Assembly (NCBI GenBank): GCA_001801995.1
Contig: MGZB01000005.1
Location: forward strand, 1 to 64,000
Direction: 5' to 3'
From: Gammaproteobacteria bacterium RIFOXYD12_FULL_61_37
Lineage (GTDB): Bacteria; Pseudomonadota; Gammaproteobacteria; Chromatiales; Chromatiaceae
DNA: 64,000 nt
Positions 24,500 to 35,120 of the stretch are shown piece by piece (positions within the stretch are counted from its first letter, which is position 1; each line of letters opens with the position of its first letter). The notes under the pieces were generated by a model that worked only from the letters and a program-made list of their open reading frames with translations, was not told the DNA's origin and did not search any database. Position numbers and translations under genes: made by a program.

Positions 24500-25384
24500 A
24501 TGGCCGAAGACAAAAAATCCCCGCTCCCCCCCGGTCTGGAAGGCCCGGCCGCGCTGGTCATGCTCAACGGCCCCCTCAGCGGCACCTTCTTCGACCTGAA
24601 ACGGGACATGCTCTCCTTCGGCCGCCTGCCCGAAAACGATGTCCAACTGCTGGAAGGCAACATCTCCCGGCGCCACTTCCAGGTTTTCCGCGAGGGCGAC
24701 GGCTTCCTCCTGAAAGACAGCCGCTCGACCAACGGCACCTTCCTGAACAACAGCAAGCTGGAGAAGGCCACCCTGCTCAGCAAGGGAGACATCATTCGCG
24801 CGGGGGCAGCGCTTCTCAAATTTATCCCGGCCGGTGATCCCGAGCGGGCCATCTATGCCAAATTGAAGTCCAAGCCCATTCTCGACGAACTGACCGGCTG
24901 CTATGGCAAGGGCTATTTTCTTTCCGCCCTGGATGCCCTGACCAAGGAATCCACCCTCAGCGACCGGATCTTCTGCCTGCTGCTGATGGACATCGACGAT
25001 TTTGCCGCCCTCAACGAAACCCACGGAAAAGAGGCCGGGGACTACGTCCTGGCCGAAATCGCCCGGCTCATCCCCCGGAACGGCATCCGCCAAAACGACA
25101 TCTTCGCCCGGTACGGCGGCGGCGATTTCGGTCTGCTCCTGCTCGACGCCCCCCTCTCCTCCTCCAAACAGGTGGCGGAACGGCTAAGGAAGCTGATCAA
25201 GGAGCGGAAATTCTGTCACGGACAAAAGCGGGTCGAAGTCAGCTTCTCCATCGGCGTCGCGCAAATCAGTAAAGAGATCACCACCGGGAGCGACCTCCTC
25301 AAGCGCGCCGAGTTTGCCCTTCACCAGGCACGGAAGGCGGGGGGCGACAGGGTCAATCTCCACAACGCATCGAACTATGGTTAG
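24500..25384 (+). CDS. FHA domain fused to a degenerate GGDEF domain
   Basis: A 294-residue cytoplasmic protein. The FHA domain (about 15-110) keeps FGRLPENDV, SRRHF and STNGTFLN, so it should bind phosphothreonine. The GGDEF domain (about 125-290) keeps LLMDIDDFAALNETHG, but the signature is GGGDF (206-210) in place of GGDEF, so catalysis of c-di-GMP synthesis is doubtful. The start at 24500 is supported by the family-like N-terminus; it follows the MotB-like gene by 41 bp and may regulate that channel pair. Confidence 0.85.
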   Translation: MAEDKKSPLPPGLEGPAALVMLNGPLSGTFFDLKRDMLSFGRLPENDVQLLEGNISRRHFQVFREGDGFLLKDSRSTNGTFLNNSKLEKATLLSKGDIIRAGAALLKFIPAGDPERAIYAKLKSKPILDELTGCYGKGYFLSALDALTKESTLSDRIFCLLLMDIDDFAALNETHGKEAGDYVLAEIARLIPRNGIRQNDIFARYGGGDFGLLLLDAPLSSSKQVAERLRKLIKERKFCHGQKRVEVSFSIGVAQISKEITTGSDLLKRAEFALHQARKAGGDRVNLHNASNYG

Positions 25385-25389
25385 AAAAG

Positions 25390-25830
25390 ATGAAGATGAA
25401 AGCCACACCCCTCCTCCTCGCCGGTCTACTACTGTCCCCGCTAACCGCTGTCGCCGGAGAAGTCTCGACGGCGATTCTGGCCAATGGCTCCGCCAGTTGG
25501 GACGGGGGTTCCATCCAATACGTGGAAGGCACGCCGGAACTGACGGTGCAGCAGATCAAGGTGGAAGCGGGCGGCGAACTGGTCTCGCTACCCGTTCATT
25601 GCCACCGGATGCCCCTCGCGGCCTATGTCGCCAAGGGCAGCGTCCGGGTGGTTAAGTCTTCGGGCGAGGAGCATCTGTTTAGGGCCGGCAACGCCTTCAT
25701 CGAGGTCATGGGCCAATGGCACAAGGGCACATTCGTGGAGCCGACGGAGCTGATCGTCTTCTACGCAGGGGCGAAGGGAGCGCCCCTGTCGATCAAGCAG
25801 GGCGAGGCATCAGCCCAGGCCTGCAACTAA
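25390..25830 (+). CDS. Secreted cupin-fold protein
   Basis: A 146-residue protein with a signal peptide (MKMKATPLLLAGLLLSPLTAVAG) and one cupin barrel. His residues in PVHCHRMPLAAYVAKG and GQWHKGTF could bind a metal. It starts 5 bp after the FHA-GGDEF stop, so it is probably in the same transcript, but no functional link is evident. Confidence 0.8.
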   Translation: MKMKATPLLLAGLLLSPLTAVAGEVSTAILANGSASWDGGSIQYVEGTPELTVQQIKVEAGGELVSLPVHCHRMPLAAYVAKGSVRVVKSSGEEHLFRAGNAFIEVMGQWHKGTFVEPTELIVFYAGAKGAPLSIKQGEASAQACN

Positions 25831-26140
25831 AACCGGATCGCTTCCACGCCGGAGCGTTGGAACGATCATATTCAGTGAAGTTACCGTAATTGCACTGTTG
25901 TGGCCGGTATGGGGTCGTAGTTCTCACAGGATCGCCGGGGCTTGGGGTGCTAGGGGGACGATACGCGAGGCCTTTATCTTCATTTCTTTGGCAGGGATGC
26001 GCCACTCCCTGGCTCCCTACCGAACTCCGCTCAATCTGCCCACCTCAGCTCGCCAGGACGAACTGGCACGAATTGGGCCATAGGGGGCAGAGGGGGTGGC
26101 GATTGCGTCCAACAAGTAACAGCAGTGATCGACAGGCAAC
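25831..26140. other. Intergenic stretch without a gene
   Basis: Between the cupin gene and the tRNA terminator I see no supported frame or repeat; the convergent arrangement makes a promoter unnecessary. Confidence 0.5.
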
Positions 26141-26177
26141 AAAAAAGCCGCTAGATCGGTTGGATAGCGGCTTTTTT
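26141..26177 (-). terminator. Intrinsic terminator of tRNA-Pro
   Basis: A perfect 12-bp stem (AAAAAAGCCGCT/AGCGGCTTTTTT) is flanked by A and T runs on both sides, so it can end transcription from either direction. It lies 32 bp after the tRNA 3' end. Confidence 0.9.
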
Positions 26178-26208
26178 GGAGATTGCTGGTTGTTGTCGAT
26201 TTTATGAA

Positions 26209-26285
26209 TGGTCGGCGTGAGAGGATTCGAACCTCCGACCCCTACAACCCCATTGTAGTGCGCTACCAGGCTGCGCTACACGCCG
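26209..26285 (-). tRNA. tRNA-Pro (anticodon GGG)
   Basis: A 77-base cloverleaf with the 3' CCA encoded. Acceptor CGGCGTG/CACGCCG, D-arm GCGCAGCCTGGTAGCGC, anticodon stem CTACA/TGTAG with loop ATGGGGT (anticodon GGG), and T-arm with GGTTCGAATCC. A Rho-independent terminator follows. The usual gammaproteobacterial position is next to merR-ihfA. Confidence 0.97.
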
Positions 26286-26379
26286 AAAACGAGAAACCGT
26301 GCCGCTGTAGGTTACCCTTATTCACCGGCACCGTTGAAGGATGTGCATCCTAGGGGCAGGAGAGGGTTTTGTCAATTCC

Positions 26380-26739
26380 TCAGCGCTTCAGCATGTGTAA
26401 CACGTCTTCCAATTCCATGCGGAACTGACGGACGATCTGCTGGCTTTGATTCAGATCGTTTTTCGCGGTTTCACCGGACAACTGCTGGCGGGCGCCGCCA
26501 ATGGTGAATCCCTGCTCATAGAGCAGGCTGCGAATCTGACGAATCATCAGCACGTCGTGACGCTGATAGTAGCGGCGGTTGCCGCGGCGTTTTACCGGTT
26601 TTAGCTGCGGAAATTCCTGTTCCCAATAGCGGAGTACGTGGGGCTTGACGCCGCACAGGTCGCTGACCTCACCAATGGTGAAATAGCGCTTACCCGGTAT
26701 TACGGGAAGTTCTACAGTACTTTCAGTCGCGTCCAGCAT
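26380..26739 (-). CDS. MerR-family regulator (ihfA-linked)
   Basis: A 119-residue MerR-type protein: [26 protein letters not shown] is the winged HTH, followed by the [15 protein letters not shown] helix and a short coiled coil. No effector domain is present. It overlaps the ihfA end by 17 bases, the standard arrangement in this class. Confidence 0.93.
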   Translation of the reverse strand: MLDATESTVELPVIPGKRYFTIGEVSDLCGVKPHVLRYWEQEFPQLKPVKRRGNRRYYQRHDVLMIRQIRSLLYEQGFTIGGARQQLSGETAKNDLNQSQQIVRQFRMELEDVLHMLKR

Positions 26740-27019
26740 AGGCTTCTACCCGAGCTTTCAGTTTCTGACCTGGCCGGAAGGTCACTACGCGGCGGGCGGA
26801 GATCGGAATCTCCTCGCCAGTCTTGGGATTACGGCCGGGTCTCTGTTGTTTTTCCCGAAGGTCGAAATTGCCGAATCCGGACAACTTGACCTGTTCGCCC
26901 CTCTCCAGGGCACCTCTGATCTCCTCGAAAAAGGATTCTACCATTTCCTTGGCTTCACGTTTGTTCAGGCCCAGTTCATCGAAGAGGTTCTCGGCCATTT
27001 CTGCTTTGGTCAATGCCAT
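26723..27019 (-). CDS. ihfA: Integration host factor subunit alpha
   Basis: A 98-residue DNA-bending protein of the HU/IHF family; [26 protein letters not shown] and [20 protein letters not shown] are diagnostic of IhfA. It starts 2 bp after pheT, as in E. coli. IHF is also used by several CRISPR adaptation and mobile systems. Confidence 0.97.
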   Translation of the reverse strand: MALTKAEMAENLFDELGLNKREAKEMVESFFEEIRGALERGEQVKLSGFGNFDLREKQQRPGRNPKTGEEIPISARRVVTFRPGQKLKARVEAYAGRD

Positions 27020-27021
27020 GA

Positions 27022-29397
27022 TTAGTCTCTCAACTGTGCTCCAAGCTCGCCAGCCAATCCCCGCAGGATTCCGGTCATTGTTTCTTCAACGTCTTGGTCC
27101 GTCAGTGTGCGGGAAGAATCCTGTAAAATCAATCCCAAAGCCAGACTTTTTCTTCCTGAATCTACCTTTTCACCAGTATAGACATCAAACAGGAGAATGT
27201 CGCGGAGAATTTCGCTGCCATGGGCACGGACGCACTTTTCCAGGGTTCCGAAGCCGACTTCACGGTCGAGTACCAGGGCAATATCGCGCCGTATGGAGGG
27301 GAATTTAGACAATGGCTTGAACGCAGGCAAGCCCCCTTTCCGAATCGCGGAGAGTCTCAATTCAAATAGGAAGAGATTTTTGTCCAGATCCCACTCGGCC
27401 GCCAGGCGCGGATGCAGCATCCCCAAATGACCGGCGAGAACGCCGTGATGGAAGATGCCCGCGCTCTGGCCGGGATGCAGCGCGGGATGCTCCAGGGCCT
27501 CGAAACGGTAGGCATCGGGCTCGCCTCCGATCCGCAAGAGGTTTTCCAGATCAGCCTTCATGTCGAAGAAATCGATCGGGCGGCCCGGTGCACCCCACTG
27601 TTCACCCAGGCAATCGCCAGAAACCAGACCTGCCAGCATAGGCTCCTGCAGGATGTCGCCGTCCCGGCGCTGGAACTGCAAGCCGTTCTCGAAGACCCGC
27701 ACCCGCGACTGCTGGCGGGCGAAGTTGTGTTTGGCGCAGGCGATCAGGCCCGGCCAGAGGCTGGGGCGCATCTCCGACATTTCGGCTGAGATGGGGTTGG
27801 CAAGGGGTATGGTCTCGACCCCCGGCGCAACGGCAGCGGCCCATTTGGGTTCGATGAAGCTATAGGTAATGACCTCCTGATAGCCGAGGCCGATCAGGCG
27901 CTGTTTTACTGCGTCCAGGTCCAATTCCCGCTCGGGCCGGATCGCCAGGGTCATGGGGATGCGGGGGCTGTTGCTGGGGATGTTCTCGAAGCCATGGATG
28001 CGACCGATCTCCTCGATCAGATCCACCTCGATGGCGATGTCGAAGCGGCAGGCCGGCGGGGTGACGCGCCAGCTGCCCTCGATGGGCTCCACCTGCATCT
28101 CCAGGCGCTCAAGGCAACCGGTCACCTCGCTGTCCGGAACCTCGATACCGAGGGTGCGGCGGATGCGTTCCCGGCGCAGTGTGATGGGTGGCTTGAGGCC
28201 CGGATCGCCATGTACATGATCTACCAGGGGACCAGGTTCGCCGCCGCAGATCTCCAGCAGCAGAGCGGTGGCCCGCTCGATGGCGCGCACCTGGAGGGTC
28301 GGATCGACGCCGCGCTCGAAACGGTAGGAGGAATCGGTGTGCAGGCCGTAGGCGCGGGCCTTGCCGGCAATGGCCAGGGGGGCGAAATAGGCGCTCTCCA
28401 GCAGGATATCGGTCGTCTCGGCAGAGACGCCCGAATCGGCGCCGCCCATGACCCCGGCCAAGGCCAGGGGGTGCTGATGGTCGGCAATGACCAGGCTGTC
28501 GGGAAGCAGCTCGATCTCTTTGCCATCCAGCAGGCACAGCTTCTCGCCAGCCTCTGCCATACGCACCCGAATGCCGCTCTGGATGCGGGCGAGGTCGAAG
28601 GCATGCATGGGTTGGCCCAATTCCAGCAGGAGATAGTTGGTCACATCGACGACGGGGGCGATGCTGCGGATGTCGCTGCGGCGCAGGCGCTCCTTCATCC
28701 AGAGGGGTGTCCCGGCCTTGGGATTGATGTTGCGGATCACCCGGCAGGCGTAGCGGGGACAGGCCTCCGGCGCGGCGATCTCGACTGCCGCCTTTGCCTC
28801 ATTGGCAGGGGCAATGGCGGGCATGGCCGGCGGCGTCACCGGGACCCCGTAGAGTGCGCTGACCTCGCGCGCCAGCCCGAGGATGCCGTTGCAATCACCC
28901 CGGTCGGGCGTCAGATCGATCTCGATCAGGGCGTCGTCGAGCTTCAGATATTCGCGGATATCCTTGCCGATGGGGGCATCGGCGGGCAACGGCAGGATGC
29001 CCTCGGAAGATTCGGCCAGGCCCAGCTCGGAAGCCGAGCAGATCATGCCCAGGGATTCCACGCCGCGCAGCTTGGAGCGCTTGATCTTGAAATCGCCCGG
29101 CAGGGACGCGCCAACCAGGGCCACGGGGACGCGCATGCCAGCAGCCACGTTCTTGGCCCCGCAGACAATCTGCAAGGGCTCGCCGGTGCCCACATCGACC
29201 TGGCAGACGCTCAATTTATCGGCGTCGGGGTGCTGTTCCTTCTGCCGCACCTCGCCCACGACCACGCCCGCGAACGCGGGTGCTGCGGGTGCCACCGAAT
29301 CCACCTCCAACCCTGCCATGCTGAACCGGTCGGCCAGTGTCTGGGTATCGACCGGGGGATTTACCCATTCTCGCAACCAAGCTTCGCTGAATCGCAT
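27022..29397 (-). CDS. pheT: Phenylalanyl-tRNA synthetase beta subunit
   Basis: A 791-residue subunit with an N-terminal tRNA-binding (EMAP-like) domain, B3/B4 editing and B5 domains, a catalytic-like core and a C-terminal anticodon-binding domain ([12 protein letters not shown] ... YTGEKV). Length is normal. It is separated from pheS by a REP-like repeat. Confidence 0.97.
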   Translation of the reverse strand: MRFSEAWLREWVNPPVDTQTLADRFSMAGLEVDSVAPAAPAFAGVVVGEVRQKEQHPDADKLSVCQVDVGTGEPLQIVCGAKNVAAGMRVPVALVGASLPGDFKIKRSKLRGVESLGMICSASELGLAESSEGILPLPADAPIGKDIREYLKLDDALIEIDLTPDRGDCNGILGLAREVSALYGVPVTPPAMPAIAPANEAKAAVEIAAPEACPRYACRVIRNINPKAGTPLWMKERLRRSDIRSIAPVVDVTNYLLLELGQPMHAFDLARIQSGIRVRMAEAGEKLCLLDGKEIELLPDSLVIADHQHPLALAGVMGGADSGVSAETTDILLESAYFAPLAIAGKARAYGLHTDSSYRFERGVDPTLQVRAIERATALLLEICGGEPGPLVDHVHGDPGLKPPITLRRERIRRTLGIEVPDSEVTGCLERLEMQVEPIEGSWRVTPPACRFDIAIEVDLIEEIGRIHGFENIPSNSPRIPMTLAIRPERELDLDAVKQRLIGLGYQEVITYSFIEPKWAAAVAPGVETIPLANPISAEMSEMRPSLWPGLIACAKHNFARQQSRVRVFENGLQFQRRDGDILQEPMLAGLVSGDCLGEQWGAPGRPIDFFDMKADLENLLRIGGEPDAYRFEALEHPALHPGQSAGIFHHGVLAGHLGMLHPRLAAEWDLDKNLFLFELRLSAIRKGGLPAFKPLSKFPSIRRDIALVLDREVGFGTLEKCVRAHGSEILRDILLFDVYTGEKVDSGRKSLALGLILQDSSRTLTDQDVEETMTGILRGLAGELGAQLRD

Positions 29398-29431
29398 TTC
29401 TTTTTTCCAAATTTCTAGAATCTTAATTGCG

Positions 29432-29489
29432 CGTAGGCCGAGCTTTAGCCCGGCTGAGGCGCAGGCTATCGGCCTAAAGGCCGACCTAC
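29432..29489. repeat. REP-like palindrome between pheS and pheT
   Basis: GTAGGCCGAGCTTTAGCCC and ATCGGCCTAAAGGCCGACCTAC form an imperfect inverted repeat of the kind dispersed in many gammaproteobacterial genomes. It lies in the 100-bp gap of an operon that is usually tight. Confidence 0.6.
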
Positions 29490-29499
29490 ATCTCTTCTT

Positions 29500-30546
<1,047 letters not shown>

Positions 30547-30563
30547 TCAAATTCTTTGGAAAT

Positions 30564-30600
30564 AAAAAAGGGGCGGGGAAACGAATCCCTACCCCTTTTA
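30564..30600 (-). terminator. Terminator/attenuator hairpin between rplT and pheS
   Basis: Stem AAAAGGGG-TAGGGA with TCCCC-GCCCCTTTT around a TTCG-containing loop, then a T-run on the minus strand, about 20 bp after rplT. It may partly stop read-through into pheST. I see no Phe-rich leader peptide in the 88-bp gap. Confidence 0.75.
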
Positions 30601-30619
30601 TCGGGCGCAGGCGCTAGGC

Positions 30620-30976
30620 TCAGGCCAGAGCGGCCTTGGCCTTCTCGCAGAGGGCTGCGAAGACGGGCCTGTCGAAGATGGCCAGGCTCGCCAGCATCTT
30701 GCGATCGACCTCGACCGCAGCCTTCTTCAGACCGTTGATCAAACGGCTGTAGGTCGTGCCGTTCTCGCGGGCGCCGGCATTGATGCGGGCAATCCAGAGG
30801 GCGCGGAACTGGCGCTTCTTCTGGCGGCGGTCGCGGTAGGCGTATTGGCCGGCCTTGGTGACGGCCTGCTTGGCGACGCGGTAGACCCTACTACGTGCGC
30901 CGTAGTAGCCCTTGGCCGCATCCATGATTTTCTTGTGACGGGCGTGCGCTGTGACGCCTCTCTTGACTCTTGGCAT
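30620..30976 (-). CDS. rplT: 50S ribosomal protein L20
   Basis: A 118-residue basic protein, [17 protein letters not shown] ... LNKILAR-type fold region with [15 protein letters not shown]. It assembles the large subunit and is the known translational repressor of the infC-rpmI-rplT operon in E. coli. Confidence 0.98.
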   Translation of the reverse strand: MPRVKRGVTAHARHKKIMDAAKGYYGARSRVYRVAKQAVTKAGQYAYRDRRQKKRQFRALWIARINAGARENGTTYSRLINGLKKAAVEVDRKMLASLAIFDRPVFAALCEKAKAALA

Positions 30977-31007
30977 TTTTCAATCTCTCCGGTGCGAATC
31001 CGTTAAC

Positions 31008-31205
31008 TCAGCAGTAGGGCATCATGCGATGCGCCGACCTCACATCCGATGGATGCAGATGGTTGGGACTACGCAACTGACGCTTACGCTTGGTTGTCTT
31101 CTTCGTCAGGATATGACGACGGTGCGACTGATTGCACTTCACCGCGCCGGATGACTTGATTTTGAAGCGCTTGGCGGCGCCTCGATTGGTCTTTATCTTG
31201 GGCAT
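31008..31205 (-). CDS. rpmI: 50S ribosomal protein L35
   Basis: A 65-residue basic protein with MPKIKTNRGAAKRFK at the N-terminus, typical of L35. It lies between infC and rplT. Confidence 0.97.
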   Translation of the reverse strand: MPKIKTNRGAAKRFKIKSSGAVKCNQSHRRHILTKKTTKRKRQLRSPNHLHPSDVRSAHRMMPYC

Positions 31206-31254
31206 TTACCTAAAACTCCGCATTCGTTGATTATGTGCACCGGCGGATGCCGGG

Positions 31255-31776
31255 CTATTTTTTCTTGGGGGCGAGCATCATGACCATCTGCCGGCCTTCC
31301 ATGAGGGGTTGCTGTTCCACGATGGAATATTCAGACAAATCCTTTTCAATCCGCCTCAGAAAGTCCAGGCCCAGTTCCCTGTGGGCATGCTCGCGGCCGC
31401 GAAAACGCATGGTAATCTTGGCCTTATCCCCTTCTTCCAGGAAACGCACCAGGTTGCGTAGTTTTACCTGGTAGTCTCCATCGTCCGTCCCCGGACGAAA
31501 CTTGATTTCCTTGACTTGAATCTGTTTCTGCTTCTTCTTGGCAACCTGACGTTGCTTCTTTTCGTCAAAGAGAAACTTTCCATAATTCATCAATCGACAG
31601 ACCGGCGGTTTCGAATCTGGGGAGATCTCCACCAGATCCATCTCCGCTTCTGCGGCCCGGCTTAGCGCTTGTGCCAGGGGGACAATCCCCACCTGTTCAC
31701 CGTCGGCGCCGATCAACCGCACTTCGGAGACAGCAATCTCCTCGTTCAGTCTGTGCTTATCGTCTTTCTTACTGAT
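31255..31776 (-). CDS. infC: Translation initiation factor IF-3, non-canonical ATC start
   Basis: IF-3 keeps 30S subunits free and checks the initiator codon. The C-terminal domain ([29 protein letters not shown]) is diagnostic. The first in-frame ATG (31722) would drop the conserved N-terminal start. Upstream in frame the protein continues as [19 protein letters not shown], beginning at ATC 31776 with GGAGGA seven bases before it. That gives 173 residues and fits the family, in which infC classically uses a rare start (AUU in E. coli) for autoregulation. Confidence 0.93.
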   Translation of the reverse strand: MSKKDDKHRLNEEIAVSEVRLIGADGEQVGIVPLAQALSRAAEAEMDLVEISPDSKPPVCRLMNYGKFLFDEKKQRQVAKKKQKQIQVKEIKFRPGTDDGDYQVKLRNLVRFLEEGDKAKITMRFRGREHAHRELGLDFLRRIEKDLSEYSIVEQQPLMEGRQMVMMLAPKKK

Positions 31777-31810
31777 GACCAGTTCCTCCGAACAATGAAC
31801 CTTGCAAATG

Positions 31811-31835
31811 CAAAAAGCACCGGCGCACCGATGCT
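31811..31835 (-). terminator. Hairpin between thrS and infC
   Basis: On the minus strand AGCATCGG-TGCG-CCGGTGCT followed by TTTTTG, 11 bases after the thrS stop. It looks like a weak intrinsic terminator or attenuator in front of the infC operon. Confidence 0.7.
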
Positions 31836-31845
31836 TTCAGAAACC

Positions 31846-33756
31846 TCAATCCGCTCGCGTTTCGACTTTGTGACGCAAATCTTCGATGAAGGCATCCGGC
31901 GACATATCGCCCAAATCCTTGCCGTAGCGGGTCCGCACCGCCACCAAGCCGTTTTCCATTTCGCGATCTCCCACGACGAGCAGATACGGCACCTTTGCAA
32001 GGGTATGCTCGCGGATTTTATAGCCAATCTTCTCGTTCCTCAAGTCTATTTCGACCCTAACCCCCTGTCGCCTCAAGAAATTGACCAGCTCCTTGGCATA
32101 ATCGGCCTGGCGATCTGTGATATTCATCACTATTGCCTGCACCGGAGCCAGCCACAGGGGCAGATCACCGGCGTAGTGCTCGATCAGGATGCCGATGAAC
32201 CGCTCCAAAGAACCCAGGATGGCGCGATGGATCATGACCGGGACTTGCTTGCTGTTATCCACTGCGATGTAGTGGGCGCCCAGCCGTCCTGGCATGGAGA
32301 AATCGAGCTGGATGGTGCCGCACTGCCAGGCCCGGCCGATGCTGTCGTGGAGAGTGAATTCGATCTTGGGGCCGTAGAAGGCCCCCTCGCCCGGCTGCAA
32401 CCTGTATTCCAGGCCCTTATGCTTGAGACAGGCCTCCAGCGCCGCCTCGGCTTGATCCCAGAGGGAGTCGTCGCCGACCCGCTTTTCCGGCCGGGTAGAG
32501 AAGGCGAGTGCGATGGAATCGAAGCCGAAGTCCTTGTAAACCTCGAAGATGATGTCGATGAGGATGCCGACTTCGTCCTCGATCTGGTCCTCGGTGCAGA
32601 AGACATGGGCGTCGTCCTGCACGAAGCGGCGGGCGCGCATCAGTCCGTGGAGGGTGCCGGAGGGCTCGTTGCGATGGACGATGCCGAACTCGGCGATGCG
32701 CAACGGCAGATCACGGTAGCTCTTGAGCCCCTGATTGAATATCTGCACGTGACCGGGGCAGTTCATGGGCTTGATGGCGTAGTCGTGATTCTCCACATGG
32801 GTGGTGAACATGCCGTCCGCGAATTTCTCCCAGTGGCCCGACTTCTCCCAGAGAGTACGGTCCAGCACCTGGGGCGTATGAACCTCTTCGTAACCGTACT
32901 CCTCCAGCTTGCCGCGCATGTAGTTCTCCACGGCGCGGTAGAGGATATAGCCCTTGTGGTGCCAGAACACCATGCCGGGGGCCTCGTCCTGAAAATGGAA
33001 CAGGTCGAGCTGCTTGCCAAGCTTGCGGTGGTCGCGCTTCTCAGCCTCTTCCAGCTTGGTCAGATAGGCCGTGAGATCTTTTTTGTTACGCCAGGCGGTG
33101 CCGTAGATGCGTTGCAGCATCTCGTTCTCGGACTTGCCGCGCCAATAGGCGCCGGCCACCTTCATCAGTTTGAAGGCCTGGAGCTTGCCGGTAGAAGGGA
33201 CATGGGGGCCACGGCAAAGGTCGATAAAATCGCCCTGCTGGTAGACGGAGATTGTCTCGCCCTCGGGCAGATCGCCGATGATCTCGGCCTTGTAGGCCTC
33301 GCCCCGCCCTTTGAAGAATTCGATCGCCGCATTGCGATCCCAGACCTCGCGGACAACAGGGAGATCGGCCTTGGCGATCTCCTCCATCCTGGCCTCGATG
33401 GCCTCGAAATCCTCGGGGGTGAAGGGACGCTCGAAGGCAAAATCGTAGTAGAAACCGTTCTCGATGGTCGGCCCGATGGTCACCTGGGCCTGGGGGAACA
33501 ACTGCTTCACCGCCATGGCCAACAGATGGGCGGTCGAATGGCGGATAATCTCCAGCCCCTCCTCATCTTTGTCCGTGACAATGGCAAGGCCAGCGTCGGC
33601 CTCGATCCGATGACGGGTATCGACCAATTTGCCATCGACGCGCCCGGCAAGCGCCGCCTTGGCAAGGCCAGGACCGATAGCGGCCGCCACATCATAGACA
33701 GTCACAGGAAGGTCGAATTCGCGGCGGGAGCCGTCCGGAAGAGTGATTACGGGCAC
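31846..33756 (-). CDS. thrS: Threonyl-tRNA synthetase
   Basis: A 636-residue class II synthetase with a TGS domain (1-60), an editing domain ([15 protein letters not shown] and a Cys-Arg-Gly-Pro-His motif) and a catalytic core ([29 protein letters not shown]), then an anticodon-binding domain. Normal length. Confidence 0.98.
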   Translation of the reverse strand: MPVITLPDGSRREFDLPVTVYDVAAAIGPGLAKAALAGRVDGKLVDTRHRIEADAGLAIVTDKDEEGLEIIRHSTAHLLAMAVKQLFPQAQVTIGPTIENGFYYDFAFERPFTPEDFEAIEARMEEIAKADLPVVREVWDRNAAIEFFKGRGEAYKAEIIGDLPEGETISVYQQGDFIDLCRGPHVPSTGKLQAFKLMKVAGAYWRGKSENEMLQRIYGTAWRNKKDLTAYLTKLEEAEKRDHRKLGKQLDLFHFQDEAPGMVFWHHKGYILYRAVENYMRGKLEEYGYEEVHTPQVLDRTLWEKSGHWEKFADGMFTTHVENHDYAIKPMNCPGHVQIFNQGLKSYRDLPLRIAEFGIVHRNEPSGTLHGLMRARRFVQDDAHVFCTEDQIEDEVGILIDIIFEVYKDFGFDSIALAFSTRPEKRVGDDSLWDQAEAALEACLKHKGLEYRLQPGEGAFYGPKIEFTLHDSIGRAWQCGTIQLDFSMPGRLGAHYIAVDNSKQVPVMIHRAILGSLERFIGILIEHYAGDLPLWLAPVQAIVMNITDRQADYAKELVNFLRRQGVRVEIDLRNEKIGYKIREHTLAKVPYLLVVGDREMENGLVAVRTRYGKDLGDMSPDAFIEDLRHKVETRAD

Positions 33757-33818
33757 GTTGTCTTTCCTCTATCAGCGGTGACCCATACGAAAGGCCACTT
33801 GAACGCCGTAAAACAAAA

Positions 33819-33841
33819 CGCCGGGACAAATTGACCCGGCG
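33819..33841 (-). terminator. Hairpin with T-run upstream of thrS
   Basis: CGCCGGG/CCCGGCG with a 9-base loop, followed on the minus strand by TTTTGTTTTA. It lies about 65 bp before thrS and 90 bp after the DUF3820 gene. It may end that transcript or act as an attenuator in the thrS leader. A 12-bp tandem repeat (GCTTAAACCGTT twice) is found nearby at 33887-33911. Confidence 0.7.
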
Positions 33842-33928
33842 CAGAATCGGTGCGTAAGCCTATCAGGCCATGGCGTGAGGGGCAATGCTTAAACCGTTGC
33901 TTAAACCGTTGGGTCGGTTGTTCTGGGG

Positions 33929-34156
33929 TCATGACTTCGGCCGGGTTTGCTTCAGGGGCATTACAACCGATTCAAGGCCGTGGATTCTGATCTCCAGGGC
34001 GAGTTTCAGCAATTCACCCAAATTCCCCTCGGGAAAACCCTTGTGGGCAAACCAGAGCAGATAAGGCTCGGGCAGGTCGATCAGGACACGCCCCTTGTAT
34101 TTGCCGAAGGGCATGGGCATGCGGGCCAGTTTCAACAGATCCTCCTTGCCGAACAA
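33929..34156 (-). CDS. DUF3820 family protein
   Basis: A 75-residue protein with MPFGKYKGRVLIDLPEPYLLWFAHKGFP, the DUF3820 signature. Function is not established; some members are annotated as quorum-sensing-regulated factors. It follows arfB with a 2-bp gap. Confidence 0.88.
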   Translation of the reverse strand: MFGKEDLLKLARMPMPFGKYKGRVLIDLPEPYLLWFAHKGFPEGNLGELLKLALEIRIHGLESVVMPLKQTRPKS

Positions 34157-34158
34157 GG

Positions 34159-34572
34159 TCAGTGTTCCACCTTGCCCCGCAGGGCCTTGGTTTCGCCTTG
34201 ACGTTTTTTCCCTTCCAGGCGCCGTTCCCGCGAGGCCTTGGTCGGTTTGGTGGCGATCCGTTTCTTGCGCGGCTGGAGCGCGCCTTCGATCAGTTCCCGC
34301 AGGCGTTCCAGGGCGTCCTCCCGGTTCTGCTCCTGGCTGCGGTATTGCTGGGCCTTGATGACGATGACGCCGTCGCTGGTGATTCGCCGGTCACACAACC
34401 GGACCAGACGCTGTTTGCAGAGGGCGGGCAGGGACGATGCCCTGATGTCGAAACGCAGGTGGATGGCGGAGGAGACCTTGTTGACGTTCTGGCCGCCGGA
34501 GCCCTGAGCGCGGATGGCGCTGAACTCGATCTCTTCGTCGGGGATGCTAATCTGATGAGAGATTCTGAACAT
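34159..34572 (-). CDS. arfB: Peptidyl-tRNA hydrolase ArfB (YaeJ), ribosome rescue
   Basis: A 137-residue RF-like protein with the GGQ loop (AQGSGGQNVNKVSSAIHLRFD) and a basic C-terminal tail (KKRIATKPTKASRERRLEGKKRQ) that enters the mRNA channel. It frees stalled ribosomes by hydrolysing peptidyl-tRNA. A G/C hairpin (34613-34638) lies in its upstream region. Confidence 0.95.
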   Translation of the reverse strand: MFRISHQISIPDEEIEFSAIRAQGSGGQNVNKVSSAIHLRFDIRASSLPALCKQRLVRLCDRRITSDGVIVIKAQQYRSQEQNREDALERLRELIEGALQPRKKRIATKPTKASRERRLEGKKRQGETKALRGKVEH

Positions 34573-34793
34573 GGGCCGCCATACTGCGCCGATCGGGCGC
34601 CCTGTTCAAGCACGGCCTCGCCTTTGTGCGGCGAGGCCGGAGCAGGCCGCCGCCCAGCAGTTTGCCAAGGCATTTTCTGAACGAGCGCCGTATCGGGCGC
34701 CGTATCGAACTATAGGGTCGAGCGAAGAAAATTCCTTGGCGGATCAAAAGACAAGCGAGGGCGCGGTGAATTTATGAAAAATCCGGGCCAGGT

Positions 34794-35120
34794 TCATGTC
34801 AGCCGCTCCAGAAGACCCAGCTCGAACGGAAAACGATCCATCTCCTCCGCCGTCAGGACCTTTCCCTCCTCCAGGCGCGCCTTGAGCCGCAGAATGAGCG
34901 CACGGTCACCCGGCGCCATGGTAATGGTCACCCGGTTGAGGGGGATATCAATGCCGAGCAGCCCGGCAAGAAAATCCGCCGCGCCCTGGTGCCCGATGGC
35001 TGATAAGAAGCCCGGCCGGATCAGCTCAAGGGCCGCCGCCGGACTGACCGGACCCGAGAAACGGTAGTCGCCGTAGGCGGTGAGGATGGGGGTGTTGAGG
35101 AGGTAGAGCATGCCAGTCAT
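34794..35120 (-). CDS. DUF1874 protein, probable cA4 ring nuclease (Crn2/AcrIII-1 family)
   Basis: A 108-residue DUF1874 protein. The family includes viral AcrIII-1 and bacterial Crn2, which linearise cyclic tetra-adenylate. The hallmark pieces are present: LLNTPILT at the N-terminus, SAIGHQGAA with the catalytic His, [15 protein letters not shown] and [12 protein letters not shown] with the acidic residue. It overlaps the two-TM gene by four bases (ATGA) at the 3' end of the CRISPR effector block, so a host Crn2 that turns off signalling is likelier than a viral Acr. Substrate is inferred from the family. Confidence 0.85.
   Translation of the reverse strand: MTGMLYLLNTPILTAYGDYRFSGPVSPAAALELIRPGFLSAIGHQGAADFLAGLLGIDIPLNRVTITMAPGDRALILRLKARLEEGKVLTAEEMDRFPFELGLLERLT

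Noticed and set aside
22166-25384. Zorya defence system
   Set aside because: ZorAB-like channel proteins are present in outline, but there is no ZorC, ZorD or ZorE, no ZorA tail of the usual length and no OmpA domain on the MotB-like protein.
33747-33932. 61-codon minus frame between the DUF3820 gene and thrS
   Set aside because: It runs through the terminator hairpin and the 12-bp tandem repeat and overlaps the thrS start; no family features.
34794-35120. Viral anti-CRISPR AcrIII-1 acquired from a phage
   Set aside because: The gene is translationally coupled to a membrane-protein gene in the CRISPR block and no phage genes are near; a host Crn2 role is more likely, though phylogeny was not possible.
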